A DNA stretch of 32,164 nt, taken from NCBI GenBank assembly GCA_048498155.1, contig JBEHYN010000035.1, positions 1 to 32,164 of the forward strand, written 5' to 3'. How positions within the stretch are numbered: the first letter of the stretch is position 1; every line of letters begins with the position of its first letter. Both the position numbers and the translations under genes were made by a program. This document shows, one piece after another, positions 9,430-16,360 of this stretch. The notes below the pieces were generated by a model. It was not told where the DNA came from. It searched no databases and saw nothing but the letters and a program-made list of their open reading frames with translations. This DNA comes from BOG-938 sp048498155 (GTDB taxonomy: Bacteria; Pseudomonadota; Alphaproteobacteria; Caulobacterales; Caulobacteraceae).

Positions 9430-9807
9430 TTATTCGCGCCAGGTCGCCTTGAACACGATTACGGCGAACAGCAGCATGGCAAGCCAAAGGGCCATGGAGG
9501 CCAGCCCCAGCGGCATTGCCCAGGCCGTGTTGCCCAGCAGGAACAGAGTGAGGGACGGGATCAGCGCCAGTACGCTGAGCAGGCTCAGCCAAAAGTGGAT
9601 CACCGGCAGCACGCCTTGGGCCGCGCGCGGCACAGCCCGATAGATCAGGCCGTATAGCACCATGGACACCCAGCCGAGCAGATTGATGTGGGCGTGAACG
9701 GGGGCGAGGGTGAAGTTCTCGGTCTTGCCCATCCATACGCCCAGGCCCATGCCGCACAGGGCAAACAGGACGCCAAGCTGTAGAAAACGATCAGACACTC
9801 GCTTCAT
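9430..9807 (-). CDS. Small four-helix membrane protein, cytochrome oxidase subunit I-like
   Basis: A 125-residue integral membrane protein with four predicted helices (about 8–26, 40–58, 66–90 and 97–119). The segment PVHAHINLLGW (36–46) with His38 and His40, and a further His71, resembles haem-ligand segments of heme-copper oxidase subunit I and NorB-like proteins; short stand-alone relatives of this kind are often annotated as cytochrome-c oxidase in proteobacteria. It is far too short to be a complete oxidase, and there is no partner subunit here. Function is unknown; haem binding is possible. AAGGGA upstream of the ATG at 9807 can serve as ribosome binding site. It lies upstream of the decayed MBL fragment on the same strand. 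Confidence 0.75.
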   Translation of the reverse strand: MKRVSDRFLQLGVLFALCGMGLGVWMGKTENFTLAPVHAHINLLGWVSMVLYGLIYRAVPRAAQGVLPVIHFWLSLLSVLALIPSLTLFLLGNTAWAMPLGLASMALWLAMLLFAVIVFKATWRE

Positions 9808-9989
9808 GGCTCATTCCCTTCAAGGCCGCCGATCAACGTCAGCTTGACTGGAATTTGTCTTATCCCATGTGGGCGGTCAATCGGCGCCACAGCCGCCTTC
9901 GTTCGCCGGTTGCCCACGCCCCAATGAAGCCCTAGCGTGACCATCACGGTTGCCCAGCAAGCGGCGACGGCAACAGTAGGGAGTGGCTC

Positions 9990-11084
9990 ATGGGCCCCAA
10001 TTGGCTGAAGTACGCCGCGCTCGCGGCGATGGCGGCGACCAGCCTGTCTTCGGCTGCGGCGAGCGCCGACGAATCCGCGTCCTGGGTCAAGGGCCGCCAG
10101 GCTCGTTTCGCCGCCTATCACGGGGCCCATCCTAAACCCGCCGCCGACGTCGCTGCGATCAAGGCCGAGACAGCGGCCTTGGTGGCGGGCGCCGGCCCCG
10201 CCGGAGATTTGCAGGCCAGGGTGGACCAGCCGCCGCTGATCTGGCGCGGGTCAAGGCGACCGTCCGAACTGTGGGACGGCGTGGACTATCCCGAAATGAT
10301 CGTAGTCCCGGCTGGCGAATACACCATGGGATCGGCCGCGAACGAAGCCAATCGTGGGGCCGACGAAGGCCCGCGCCACCGCGTGCGCATCGCCTACAGC
10401 TTCGCGGTCGGCAAGTACCCCGTCACCTTGGGCGAATTTGAGCGGTTCGTTGCCGATACCGGATTCGATGCCGGGGACAGCTGCTTCAATTTTGAGCCGG
10501 GTGACCAGCCCAGGCCCGGCCGCAACTTTCGCCAGACCGGCAGCATCGATCAGACCCTCGATGAGCCCGCCGTGTGCATGAATGAAGTCAACGCCCAGGC
10601 CTATGCAGCCTGGCTCTCAAAGAAGACGGGCCACGCCTATCGGCTGCTGTCGGAGGCGGAGTACGAATATGCCGCCCGCGCCGGAACCACGACCCGCTAT
10701 TGGTGGGGAGATGACCCGTCCGTGGCTTGCGCCAACGCCGATGGCGCCGACATGGACACCGGCGCCAAGTTCCCCAAAATGTCGGTCAACGCTTGCCATG
10801 ACGGGTACGCCGCCACCGCGCCGGTCGGCAGCTTCAAGCCCAACGCTTTTGGCCTTTACGATATGGCGGGCAACGCCTGGTCCATCCTCGCGGACTGCTA
10901 CGCCCCTTATGACGCCGCCCCTACGGACGGTTCGCCAAATCTCACAGGCCCCTGCACCCGGCGCTCTCTGCGCGGCGGTCCCTGGCTGCTTAATTCCGCC
11001 ATGCTCCGCTCGGCTCTGCGCGGCAGCTACGCGGTGGGAGGCCACTTCATTGGCCACGGGTTTCGGGTGGCGCGGACCTTGTAG
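9990..11084 (+). CDS. Exported SUMF1/FGE-like protein (formylglycine-generating enzyme family fold)
   Basis: A 364-residue protein with a signal peptide cut near residue 26 (AAASA before DE), so periplasmic. The FGE-sulfatase domain starts at about 102: EMIVVPAGEYTMGS (102–115), PVTLGEFERFV (144–154), RLLSEAEYEYAARAGT (218–233), NAFGLYDMAGNAW (285–297) and C-terminal GFRVAR. The family's usual GNVWEW signature reads GNAWSI here. There are six cysteines in the mature part (165, 196, 247, 269, 303, 322), but the FGE copper-site Cys pair cannot be placed with confidence. No sulfatase gene is in the window, so a formylglycine role is not supported. A GGGAG ribosome binding site lies six bases before the ATG. 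It is convergent with the MBL gene, four bases apart. Confidence 0.85.
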   Translation: MGPNWLKYAALAAMAATSLSSAAASADESASWVKGRQARFAAYHGAHPKPAADVAAIKAETAALVAGAGPAGDLQARVDQPPLIWRGSRRPSELWDGVDYPEMIVVPAGEYTMGSAANEANRGADEGPRHRVRIAYSFAVGKYPVTLGEFERFVADTGFDAGDSCFNFEPGDQPRPGRNFRQTGSIDQTLDEPAVCMNEVNAQAYAAWLSKKTGHAYRLLSEAEYEYAARAGTTTRYWWGDDPSVACANADGADMDTGAKFPKMSVNACHDGYAATAPVGSFKPNAFGLYDMAGNAWSILADCYAPYDAAPTDGSPNLTGPCTRRSLRGGPWLLNSAMLRSALRGSYAVGGHFIGHGFRVARTL

Positions 11085-11088
11085 GCGA

Positions 11089-11994
11089 TCATGGCGCCTT
11101 CGACATCTCGGCGTAGAAGGCGTCCAGCATCTCAGGCCAGACCCAGCCGAGATTGGTCACCGTCCAACCGATGTCGTCGGTCTTGATCGAGGCCATCAGC
11201 TTGTCCTTGGGCGTGCCGGCCTTGATGGAGGCGCGCGCCCTGGCGATGAAGATGTCCCACTTGTACTTATAGGCGATCACGTCGGCGCGGGTCTTGATCT
11301 GCTCGCCGTGGCCGGTGATCAGGTAGTCGAAGTCCAGCGCCAGGATGGCGTCCAGCGACCTTTGCCAGCCCAAGATGCTGCCGCCGCCGGGGACGTAGTC
11401 GACATTGGGCGTCTTGTCGGCCAACAGATCGCCGGACGCGACCACCTTGATGTCGGGAAAATAGACCACCGTGTCGCCCCCCGTATGGCCGGGGCCGAAG
11501 TGATATCCAATGGCCGTAGCGCCATCGACCGACACCTGAATAGAACGCCCGGCGTAGATCACATTGGGCGGCGGCGGCTTGTGGCCCTTGGTGGTTTTGT
11601 AGTCCCGGAAAATATCGGCCAGGTCCTGGCTGGCTATGACCGCGCCGCGCAGGAAGACGCCCTCATTGCCGGAGTGGTCGCCGTGGTGATGGGTGATGAA
11701 GACATACTTCACCGGCAAGGGCGTGATGCTTTTGATCTTGGCCTCAAGGTCGCTGAGGTAGGGCTCGCCGGGGTTCTTGGTGTCCACCAGGATCGCCGCG
11801 TCCTTGCCTACCCGCAGCGTGCTGTTGCCGCCGCCGCCGGTGATGACATAGAGCCCATCGGTCACCTTTTTGACCTGCATGGGTTCATAGACGGGCGGGG
11901 ACGGGGTCCGTTCGGGTTGGGCCTGGCTGGGCGCGCTGATCGCGAAGACGCAAAGAACCACCGCGCACGCGGCATAGGTCATGCGCCCCGACAT
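11089..11994 (-). CDS. Periplasmic MBL-fold metallo-hydrolase
   Basis: A 301-residue metallo-beta-lactamase-fold protein. Signal peptide residues 1–25 end in PSQAQ. Zinc-site elements are complete: HHHGDH at 102–107, His170 in GPGHTGGD, Asp189 in ASGDLL and His229 in LITGHGE. The sequence resembles the broad MBL group that includes class B3-like and quinoprotein-relay-type hydrolases; substrate is unknown, and beta-lactam cleavage should not be assumed. GGAG lies six bases before the ATG. It is divergent from the TonB receptor (about 196 bases between starts) and is the intact paralogue of the fragment at 9042–9420. Shared expression with the receptor is plausible. Confidence 0.9.
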   Translation of the reverse strand: MSGRMTYAACAVVLCVFAISAPSQAQPERTPSPPVYEPMQVKKVTDGLYVITGGGGNSTLRVGKDAAILVDTKNPGEPYLSDLEAKIKSITPLPVKYVFITHHHGDHSGNEGVFLRGAVIASQDLADIFRDYKTTKGHKPPPPNVIYAGRSIQVSVDGATAIGYHFGPGHTGGDTVVYFPDIKVVASGDLLADKTPNVDYVPGGGSILGWQRSLDAILALDFDYLITGHGEQIKTRADVIAYKYKWDIFIARARASIKAGTPKDKLMASIKTDDIGWTVTNLGWVWPEMLDAFYAEMSKAP

Positions 11995-12123
11995 GGTTAT
12001 CTCCCTGGGCCTGCCGACCTGTCTCCATCGGATGGCTTCAGGCTAGAGACGCAGATGAAAAGTGTAAACCAGGGCCGCTTTCGCCGGCATGCGGCGGCTG
12101 TTTCCGATCTGCGCGCCAGCCGC

Positions 12124-12188
12124 TTGACTCTTTACTATGTTATACCGTAACCAATAGCCGTTGTTATAAAATAACATAACGGGGTTAT
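12124..12188 (+). promoter_or_regulatory. Half-site array and promoter region of the TonB receptor
   Basis: Within 50 bases before the ATG at 12191 there are five exact GTTAT/ATAAC pentamers and one near match: GTTAT 12139, GTAAC 12147, GTTAT 12163, ATAAC 12171, ATAAC 12176 and GTTAT 12184. They form the palindrome TGTTATAAAATAACA (12162–12176), a second imperfect one at 12139–12151, and ATAACGGGGTTAT (12176–12188), which overlaps the GGGG ribosome binding site. A TTGACT at 12124–12129 could be the -35 box, but no well-spaced -10 is certain. Binding here would block initiation or translation. Confidence 0.5.
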
Positions 12189-12190
12189 CG

Positions 12191-14386
12191 ATGTCGTTCC
12201 GTCATTGCCTACTCGCTGCGGCTGGCGCTGCGGGCTTGGCCGCTGTGGCGCCCGGGGGATTTGCCTTCGCCCAAAGCGGCTCGCCGGAGATTGTCGTTAC
12301 CGCCACGCGGCTTAACCAAGCGCGCGATTCCATCCAGCCTCAGATCGGGGCGTCGACCTACACGGTCACGGCTGAGGCCATCCAGGCCATGCCGGGGGGT
12401 GCGAACACCGCGCTCAACCAAGTCATCCTTCAGGCTCCTGGCGCGGTCCAGGACTCCTACGGCCAACTGCATATCCGCGGTGAGCACAATGGCCTGCAGT
12501 TCCGCCTGAACGGGGTCATCCTGCCCGAGGGTCTCAGCGTGTTCAGTCAGGCCCTCAGCCCGCGTCTTGCCGGGAGCGTGGAACTGATCACCGGGGCGCT
12601 ACCCGCTGAATACGGCCTGCGAACCGCCGGCATCATCGACATCAGGACTAAGAGCGGAACTCATCCGGGCGGTTCGGTGTCGGTATATGGGGGCAGTCAC
12701 GGGGATTTCGAGCCCAGTTTCGAATACGGGGGCGCGACAGACGACAGCAATTTCTTCGTGTCGGCCAGCTACAAGCAAAACAACATCGGCATCGAGTCGC
12801 CGGACGCGCGGGTCGACCCTCTGCATGACCGCACCCAGCAGTTTCAGGGCTTCGCCTATGGTGACAAGATCCTCGACCCAAACAGCCGCGTCTCCGTGAT
12901 CCTGGGCACCTCAGACCAAAGATTCCAGATACCTAACGCCAGGGGCCAGACCGACGGAGGCCTGGGCCTGACCGTAAACGGAATCAGCAGCTATCCCAGC
13001 GAGCGCATTAACGAGAACCAGACCGAGATCACTCACTACGGCGTGGTGAGCTATCTGCATACTGACGACAAGTTCACCGGGCAATTGTCGGTCTTCGCCC
13101 GCTATTCGAATCTGAAGTTCACGCCTGATCCCCTGCCTGACTTGCTCTACAATGGCGTCAGCCAAACGGCCGACAAGAGCGACATCGCCGGCGGATTTCA
13201 GGCCGAAGGGGTCTATCATCTGAACGATAGCCATACGGTTCGGGCCGGCGCGATAGTTCAGATTGATCGGTCCACCAGCGCGACCACATCGCAGGTCGCG
13301 TTGATCAACAACGATCCTTCCGATCCCGATTTCGGCAATCAGATCGGAACCCAGCCCTTCACCATTGTGGACAACGGGGCTCGCACCGCCCAGACCTACA
13401 GCGCTTATTTACAGGACGAGTGGAAACTGCTCGACACCGTGACTGTCAACTACGGCCTGCGCTTTGACCAGTTCAACGGTTTCCGCGCCGAGAACCAGCT
13501 CAGCCCACGCGTCAACGCCGTGTGGATGATGACGCCAACCACCACCGTCCATGCCGGCTACGCGCGATATTTCTCGCCGCCGCCCTTCGAATTGATCGGG
13601 TCCGAAAGCCTTTCCAAGGTCGTGGCGCCGACCAGCGATCCCCTCATCACGTCTTCAGCCGCCCCATCGATCACCACCGACACCACGCCCTATGCCGAGC
13701 GCGCCGACTACTTCGATGTGGGCTTTCAGCAGAAAGTGGGCGCCCACTTCACCTTCGGGTTCGACAGCTATTACAAGACCTCGAGCCACCTGATCGACGA
13801 AGGCCAGTTTGGCGCGCCGATCATCCTGACGCCGTTCAACTATCAGAGCGGGATTCAGTGGGGCTACGAGATCACCACCGCCTACGCCAACGGACCCTTG
13901 AACGCCTACGCCAACTTTTCCCACACCGTGGCCCAGGGCAAAAATTGGGTTTCCAGCCAGTTCAGCTTCGATCAGGCCTCGTTGAACTATGTGGCCAACC
14001 ATTGGATTTATCTGGACCACGACGAGGCCTATGCCGTTTCGGCGGGGATATCGTACCTTTGGCGAGGCACGCGCCTGGGCGGCGATGTGATCTTCGGCAC
14101 GGGTCTGCGCAACGATTTGCCGCTGGACACCCCAGTGACCTTTTCCGATGGGTCAATGCTCACGGCCATTCCCAACGGCGCGACGGTCCCGTCTTACGTC
14201 CAGGTCAACCTCGCCCTGTCGCACAAGTTTGATCTGGGGCCGGCCGGGGACTTGGAGGCGCGTCTGGACGTGATCAACCTGTTCGACCAGGTCTATCAAA
14301 TCCGCGATGGCTCGGGCGTAGGCGTGTTCGCCGCCCAATATGGCCCCAGGCGGGGCATTTTTGTCGGCCTGACCAAGAGCTTTTAG
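12191..14386 (+). CDS. TonB-dependent outer-membrane receptor
   Basis: A 731-residue receptor. Signal peptide 1–27 (cut after AFA), a TonB-box-like EIVVTATR at 33–40, a plug domain with LHIRGEHNGLQFRLNGV (93–109) and VELITGALPAEYG, then a 22-strand-type beta-barrel ending in the outer-membrane signature F (LTKSF). Aromatic/Gly alternation through the second half and NYGLRFDQF, AYLQDEW and SPRVNAVW segments are typical. TonB receptors import scarce ligands such as siderophores, cobalamin, metals or oligosaccharides using TonB energy. No ligand can be named: there is no linked siderophore synthesis gene or FecI/FecR pair. Context is a periplasmic MBL hydrolase, divergently transcribed, which could process an imported compound. 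Confidence 0.93.
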   Translation: MSFRHCLLAAAGAAGLAAVAPGGFAFAQSGSPEIVVTATRLNQARDSIQPQIGASTYTVTAEAIQAMPGGANTALNQVILQAPGAVQDSYGQLHIRGEHNGLQFRLNGVILPEGLSVFSQALSPRLAGSVELITGALPAEYGLRTAGIIDIRTKSGTHPGGSVSVYGGSHGDFEPSFEYGGATDDSNFFVSASYKQNNIGIESPDARVDPLHDRTQQFQGFAYGDKILDPNSRVSVILGTSDQRFQIPNARGQTDGGLGLTVNGISSYPSERINENQTEITHYGVVSYLHTDDKFTGQLSVFARYSNLKFTPDPLPDLLYNGVSQTADKSDIAGGFQAEGVYHLNDSHTVRAGAIVQIDRSTSATTSQVALINNDPSDPDFGNQIGTQPFTIVDNGARTAQTYSAYLQDEWKLLDTVTVNYGLRFDQFNGFRAENQLSPRVNAVWMMTPTTTVHAGYARYFSPPPFELIGSESLSKVVAPTSDPLITSSAAPSITTDTTPYAERADYFDVGFQQKVGAHFTFGFDSYYKTSSHLIDEGQFGAPIILTPFNYQSGIQWGYEITTAYANGPLNAYANFSHTVAQGKNWVSSQFSFDQASLNYVANHWIYLDHDEAYAVSAGISYLWRGTRLGGDVIFGTGLRNDLPLDTPVTFSDGSMLTAIPNGATVPSYVQVNLALSHKFDLGPAGDLEARLDVINLFDQVYQIRDGSGVGVFAAQYGPRRGIFVGLTKSF

Positions 14387-14399
14387 CCGCCGGATCGGA

Positions 14400-15395
14400 C
14401 TATTGCTGTTGCTGTTGCTGTTGCTGCAGAATCTGATCGCGGTGCAGCTCAAGCAGGCTGGTGGCTTGGCGGCGGCGCACCGCGCCGGGGAACGCCGGTT
14501 TGGCTAGTCGCATGAACTCTGGTTCGGCGGCGGTGGCGCGGGCTTTTCGCACCATCACTCCGACCACCAGTTGACTGTCCTGTTCGCCCTTGTAAACGCC
14601 GCGCGAGGGCGGCACGTCGCCGTAGTCCCGGCCTACGGCCACCGCGATATGGCGCTCGCCGGCGATGACATTGTTGGTCGGGTCGAAACCAACCCAGCGC
14701 AATGACGGTAGGAACACCTCGGCCCAGGCGTGTGTGGCGTCGGGGTCCGAGCGGTCTCCCTCGGAGCGGTCGGTGAACAGATAGCCCGAGACATAGCGCG
14801 CCGGCAGGCCCCAGGAGCGGCAGATGGCCAGCATGATGTGGGTGAAGTCCTGGCAGACCCCCCGGCCAGAGGCCAGGGCCAGGTCGATGGGGCTGTCCGC
14901 CATGGTGACCCCGGCTTCATAGTCGAAGGCGTCGTAGACCGCCTTGTTCAGGGCCAACATGGCGGAGAGGGGATCACGCTGGCGCAGAGCGTCCAGGCCG
15001 CGCTCGGCGACAAAGGCGCGCAGGGCCTCGGTCTCAATCGCATAGCCGTATGGCCGCAAAAACTCGAAGCACTCAGCCGCCACGAAGGTGGAGCGCAAGC
15101 GGTCCCATTCACCCATGTCCAGGGATTCGGGAATCTCCTGTCGTGCGGCTGTCTCCACCGCCGAGCGCGCTTCTATGCGAAGCTGGCTGTGCGGCTGGGG
15201 CACATCGAAGTGATAGACTGCATTGCCGAAGGCGTCGGCATAGGAAAACAGCCGGGCTTGAGGCTCGATTTCGACCTCGAAACTGACGAGGCGCTGGGAG
15301 CCGCTCTTCTGCGGCTGCATCCACAGCTCCATGACGCTTTCGCGCACGGGCCCGGCGTAGTGGTATTCGGTGATATGGCGCACTTCGAGGAGCAT
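14400..15395 (-). CDS. Transglutaminase-like cysteine protease-fold protein
   Basis: A 331-residue protein with an N-terminal bacterial transglutaminase-like domain (about 1–85, beginning LEVRHITEYHYAGPV) and the core transglutaminase-like domain with a complete Cys-His-Asp triad: Cys181 (GRGVCQDFTH), His222 (DATHAWAEVF) and Asp238 (GFDPTNN). The start is the ATG at 15395 because AAGGA lies just upstream and the alpha-E gene stops eight bases before it; a longer reading would run into that gene. The C-terminus ends in eight consecutive glutamines (324–331), unusual for the family. It is the third gene of the ATP-grasp/alpha-E/transglutaminase operon. Members are thought to act as peptidases or amide-bond enzymes; the substrate is unknown. 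Confidence 0.92.
   Translation of the reverse strand: MLLEVRHITEYHYAGPVRESVMELWMQPQKSGSQRLVSFEVEIEPQARLFSYADAFGNAVYHFDVPQPHSQLRIEARSAVETAARQEIPESLDMGEWDRLRSTFVAAECFEFLRPYGYAIETEALRAFVAERGLDALRQRDPLSAMLALNKAVYDAFDYEAGVTMADSPIDLALASGRGVCQDFTHIMLAICRSWGLPARYVSGYLFTDRSEGDRSDPDATHAWAEVFLPSLRWVGFDPTNNVIAGERHIAVAVGRDYGDVPPSRGVYKGEQDSQLVVGVMVRKARATAAEPEFMRLAKPAFPGAVRRRQATSLLELHRDQILQQQQQQQQ
14403..14426. repeat. Hexanucleotide tandem repeat (TTGCTG)x4 encoding poly-Gln
   Basis: Four perfect copies of TTGCTG on the plus strand. On the minus strand they encode alternating CAG/CAA codons for the last glutamines of the transglutaminase-like protein, directly before its stop. Loss or gain of copies would change the tail by two residues without shifting the frame. 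Confidence 0.9.
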
Positions 15396-15403
15396 GGTGT
15401 TCC

Positions 15404-16360
15404 TTAGGCCGGAAGGCGCTCTTCGAGCGGATAGGCGACGAAGGTCTCGTAAACGGCTTCGTGAATGCGCGCGCACTCGGCGACCACGGTGGCCAGATAG
15501 GCGCTGGCGCCGGCCCTGGAGAACTCCTCGAAATCGGCGAACTCCACCCGGGCGCTAAGACGCCCGGCCAGGCGCTCGGGACGGGGGCCGTCCAGCGGCT
15601 CGGTCTGACTGCCGATGCCGGTCAGATGCTCCTGAATGCGGGCCGCCGAAAAGCGGATCGAACGGGGATATTCCTTATCGAACAGGATGAAGTTGATCAT
15701 ATGCTTTTGCTGAATCTCCGCGCCGTAAACCCGCAGATAGGGTTCCAACGCGCATGCCATGCGCAGCACGCTGAGCTGGGCGAAGTGCTCATCCAGGTGA
15801 TAGCCGCCGGCGGCGTCGCCGAAGCACACGTCCAGCAGGCGAGAGATCAGCTGAGCCCGTTCCAGATAGACGCCCAGCTGTAGGAATCGCCAACCTTCGC
15901 CGTGGCTCATGGTCGCGTCCGCTGCGCCCTTGAACAGGTGCAGGTCGGAGATGATTTCCTGCAGATAGCCGCTCGGGTTGTGCGAAAAGGCCATCTCAGC
16001 CTGGGGCGAAGTGATGCGCAGGTACAGCATGTTCAGCCGCTCCCACGTTTCGGTGGTGATCTGATCGCGCACCTGCCGGGCGTTTTCGCGGGCGTGGGAC
16101 AGGGAATTAATGATGGAGCCGGGCTCCTCCCGATCCAGGGCGATGGTGCGCACCGCGTTCATGGGGTGAAGCAAGGCCGCGTCTGCATCCACCTCGTCTT
16201 CGCCCATGGCGCTGAGCACGATGTGGGCGGCTTGGCGGGCGGAGTCGGTCTGATCGACCACCGAGCTGAGCATCACTTCGGACAATCGGCAGAAGTGTTC
16301 GGCCCGCTCGATGTAGCGGCCCATCCAGTAGAGGCTGTCGGCGACCCGGGCGAGCATCAT
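15404..16360 (-). CDS. Alpha-E domain protein (DUF403)
   Basis: A 318-residue, almost entirely helical protein beginning MLARVADSLYWMGRYIERAE, the recognisable opening of the alpha-E family. Its biochemical function is not established; it nearly always travels with a circularly permuted ATP-grasp protein and a transglutaminase-like protein, as here. Its ATG overlaps the upstream ATP-grasp stop in ATGA, and its own stop is eight bases before the next start, so all three are one coupled transcription unit. A glutamate-rich helical scaffold or partner role for the ATP-grasp enzyme is a reasonable inference only. Confidence 0.92.
   Translation of the reverse strand: MMLARVADSLYWMGRYIERAEHFCRLSEVMLSSVVDQTDSARQAAHIVLSAMGEDEVDADAALLHPMNAVRTIALDREEPGSIINSLSHARENARQVRDQITTETWERLNMLYLRITSPQAEMAFSHNPSGYLQEIISDLHLFKGAADATMSHGEGWRFLQLGVYLERAQLISRLLDVCFGDAAGGYHLDEHFAQLSVLRMACALEPYLRVYGAEIQQKHMINFILFDKEYPRSIRFSAARIQEHLTGIGSQTEPLDGPRPERLAGRLSARVEFADFEEFSRAGASAYLATVVAECARIHEAVYETFVAYPLEERLPA

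Noticed and set aside
11089..11994. Beta-lactamase resistance gene
   Set aside because: The MBL fold covers many hydrolases; the sequence has no feature that singles out beta-lactam cleavage.
10582..12150. Long plus-strand open frame of 522 residues
   Set aside because: It overlaps SUMF1 in another frame and the MBL gene on the opposite strand; composition is that of a GC-rich shadow frame.
15396..15476. Longer start for the transglutaminase-like protein
   Set aside because: It would overlap the alpha-E gene; the ATG at 15395 has a good ribosome binding site and the conserved first residues.
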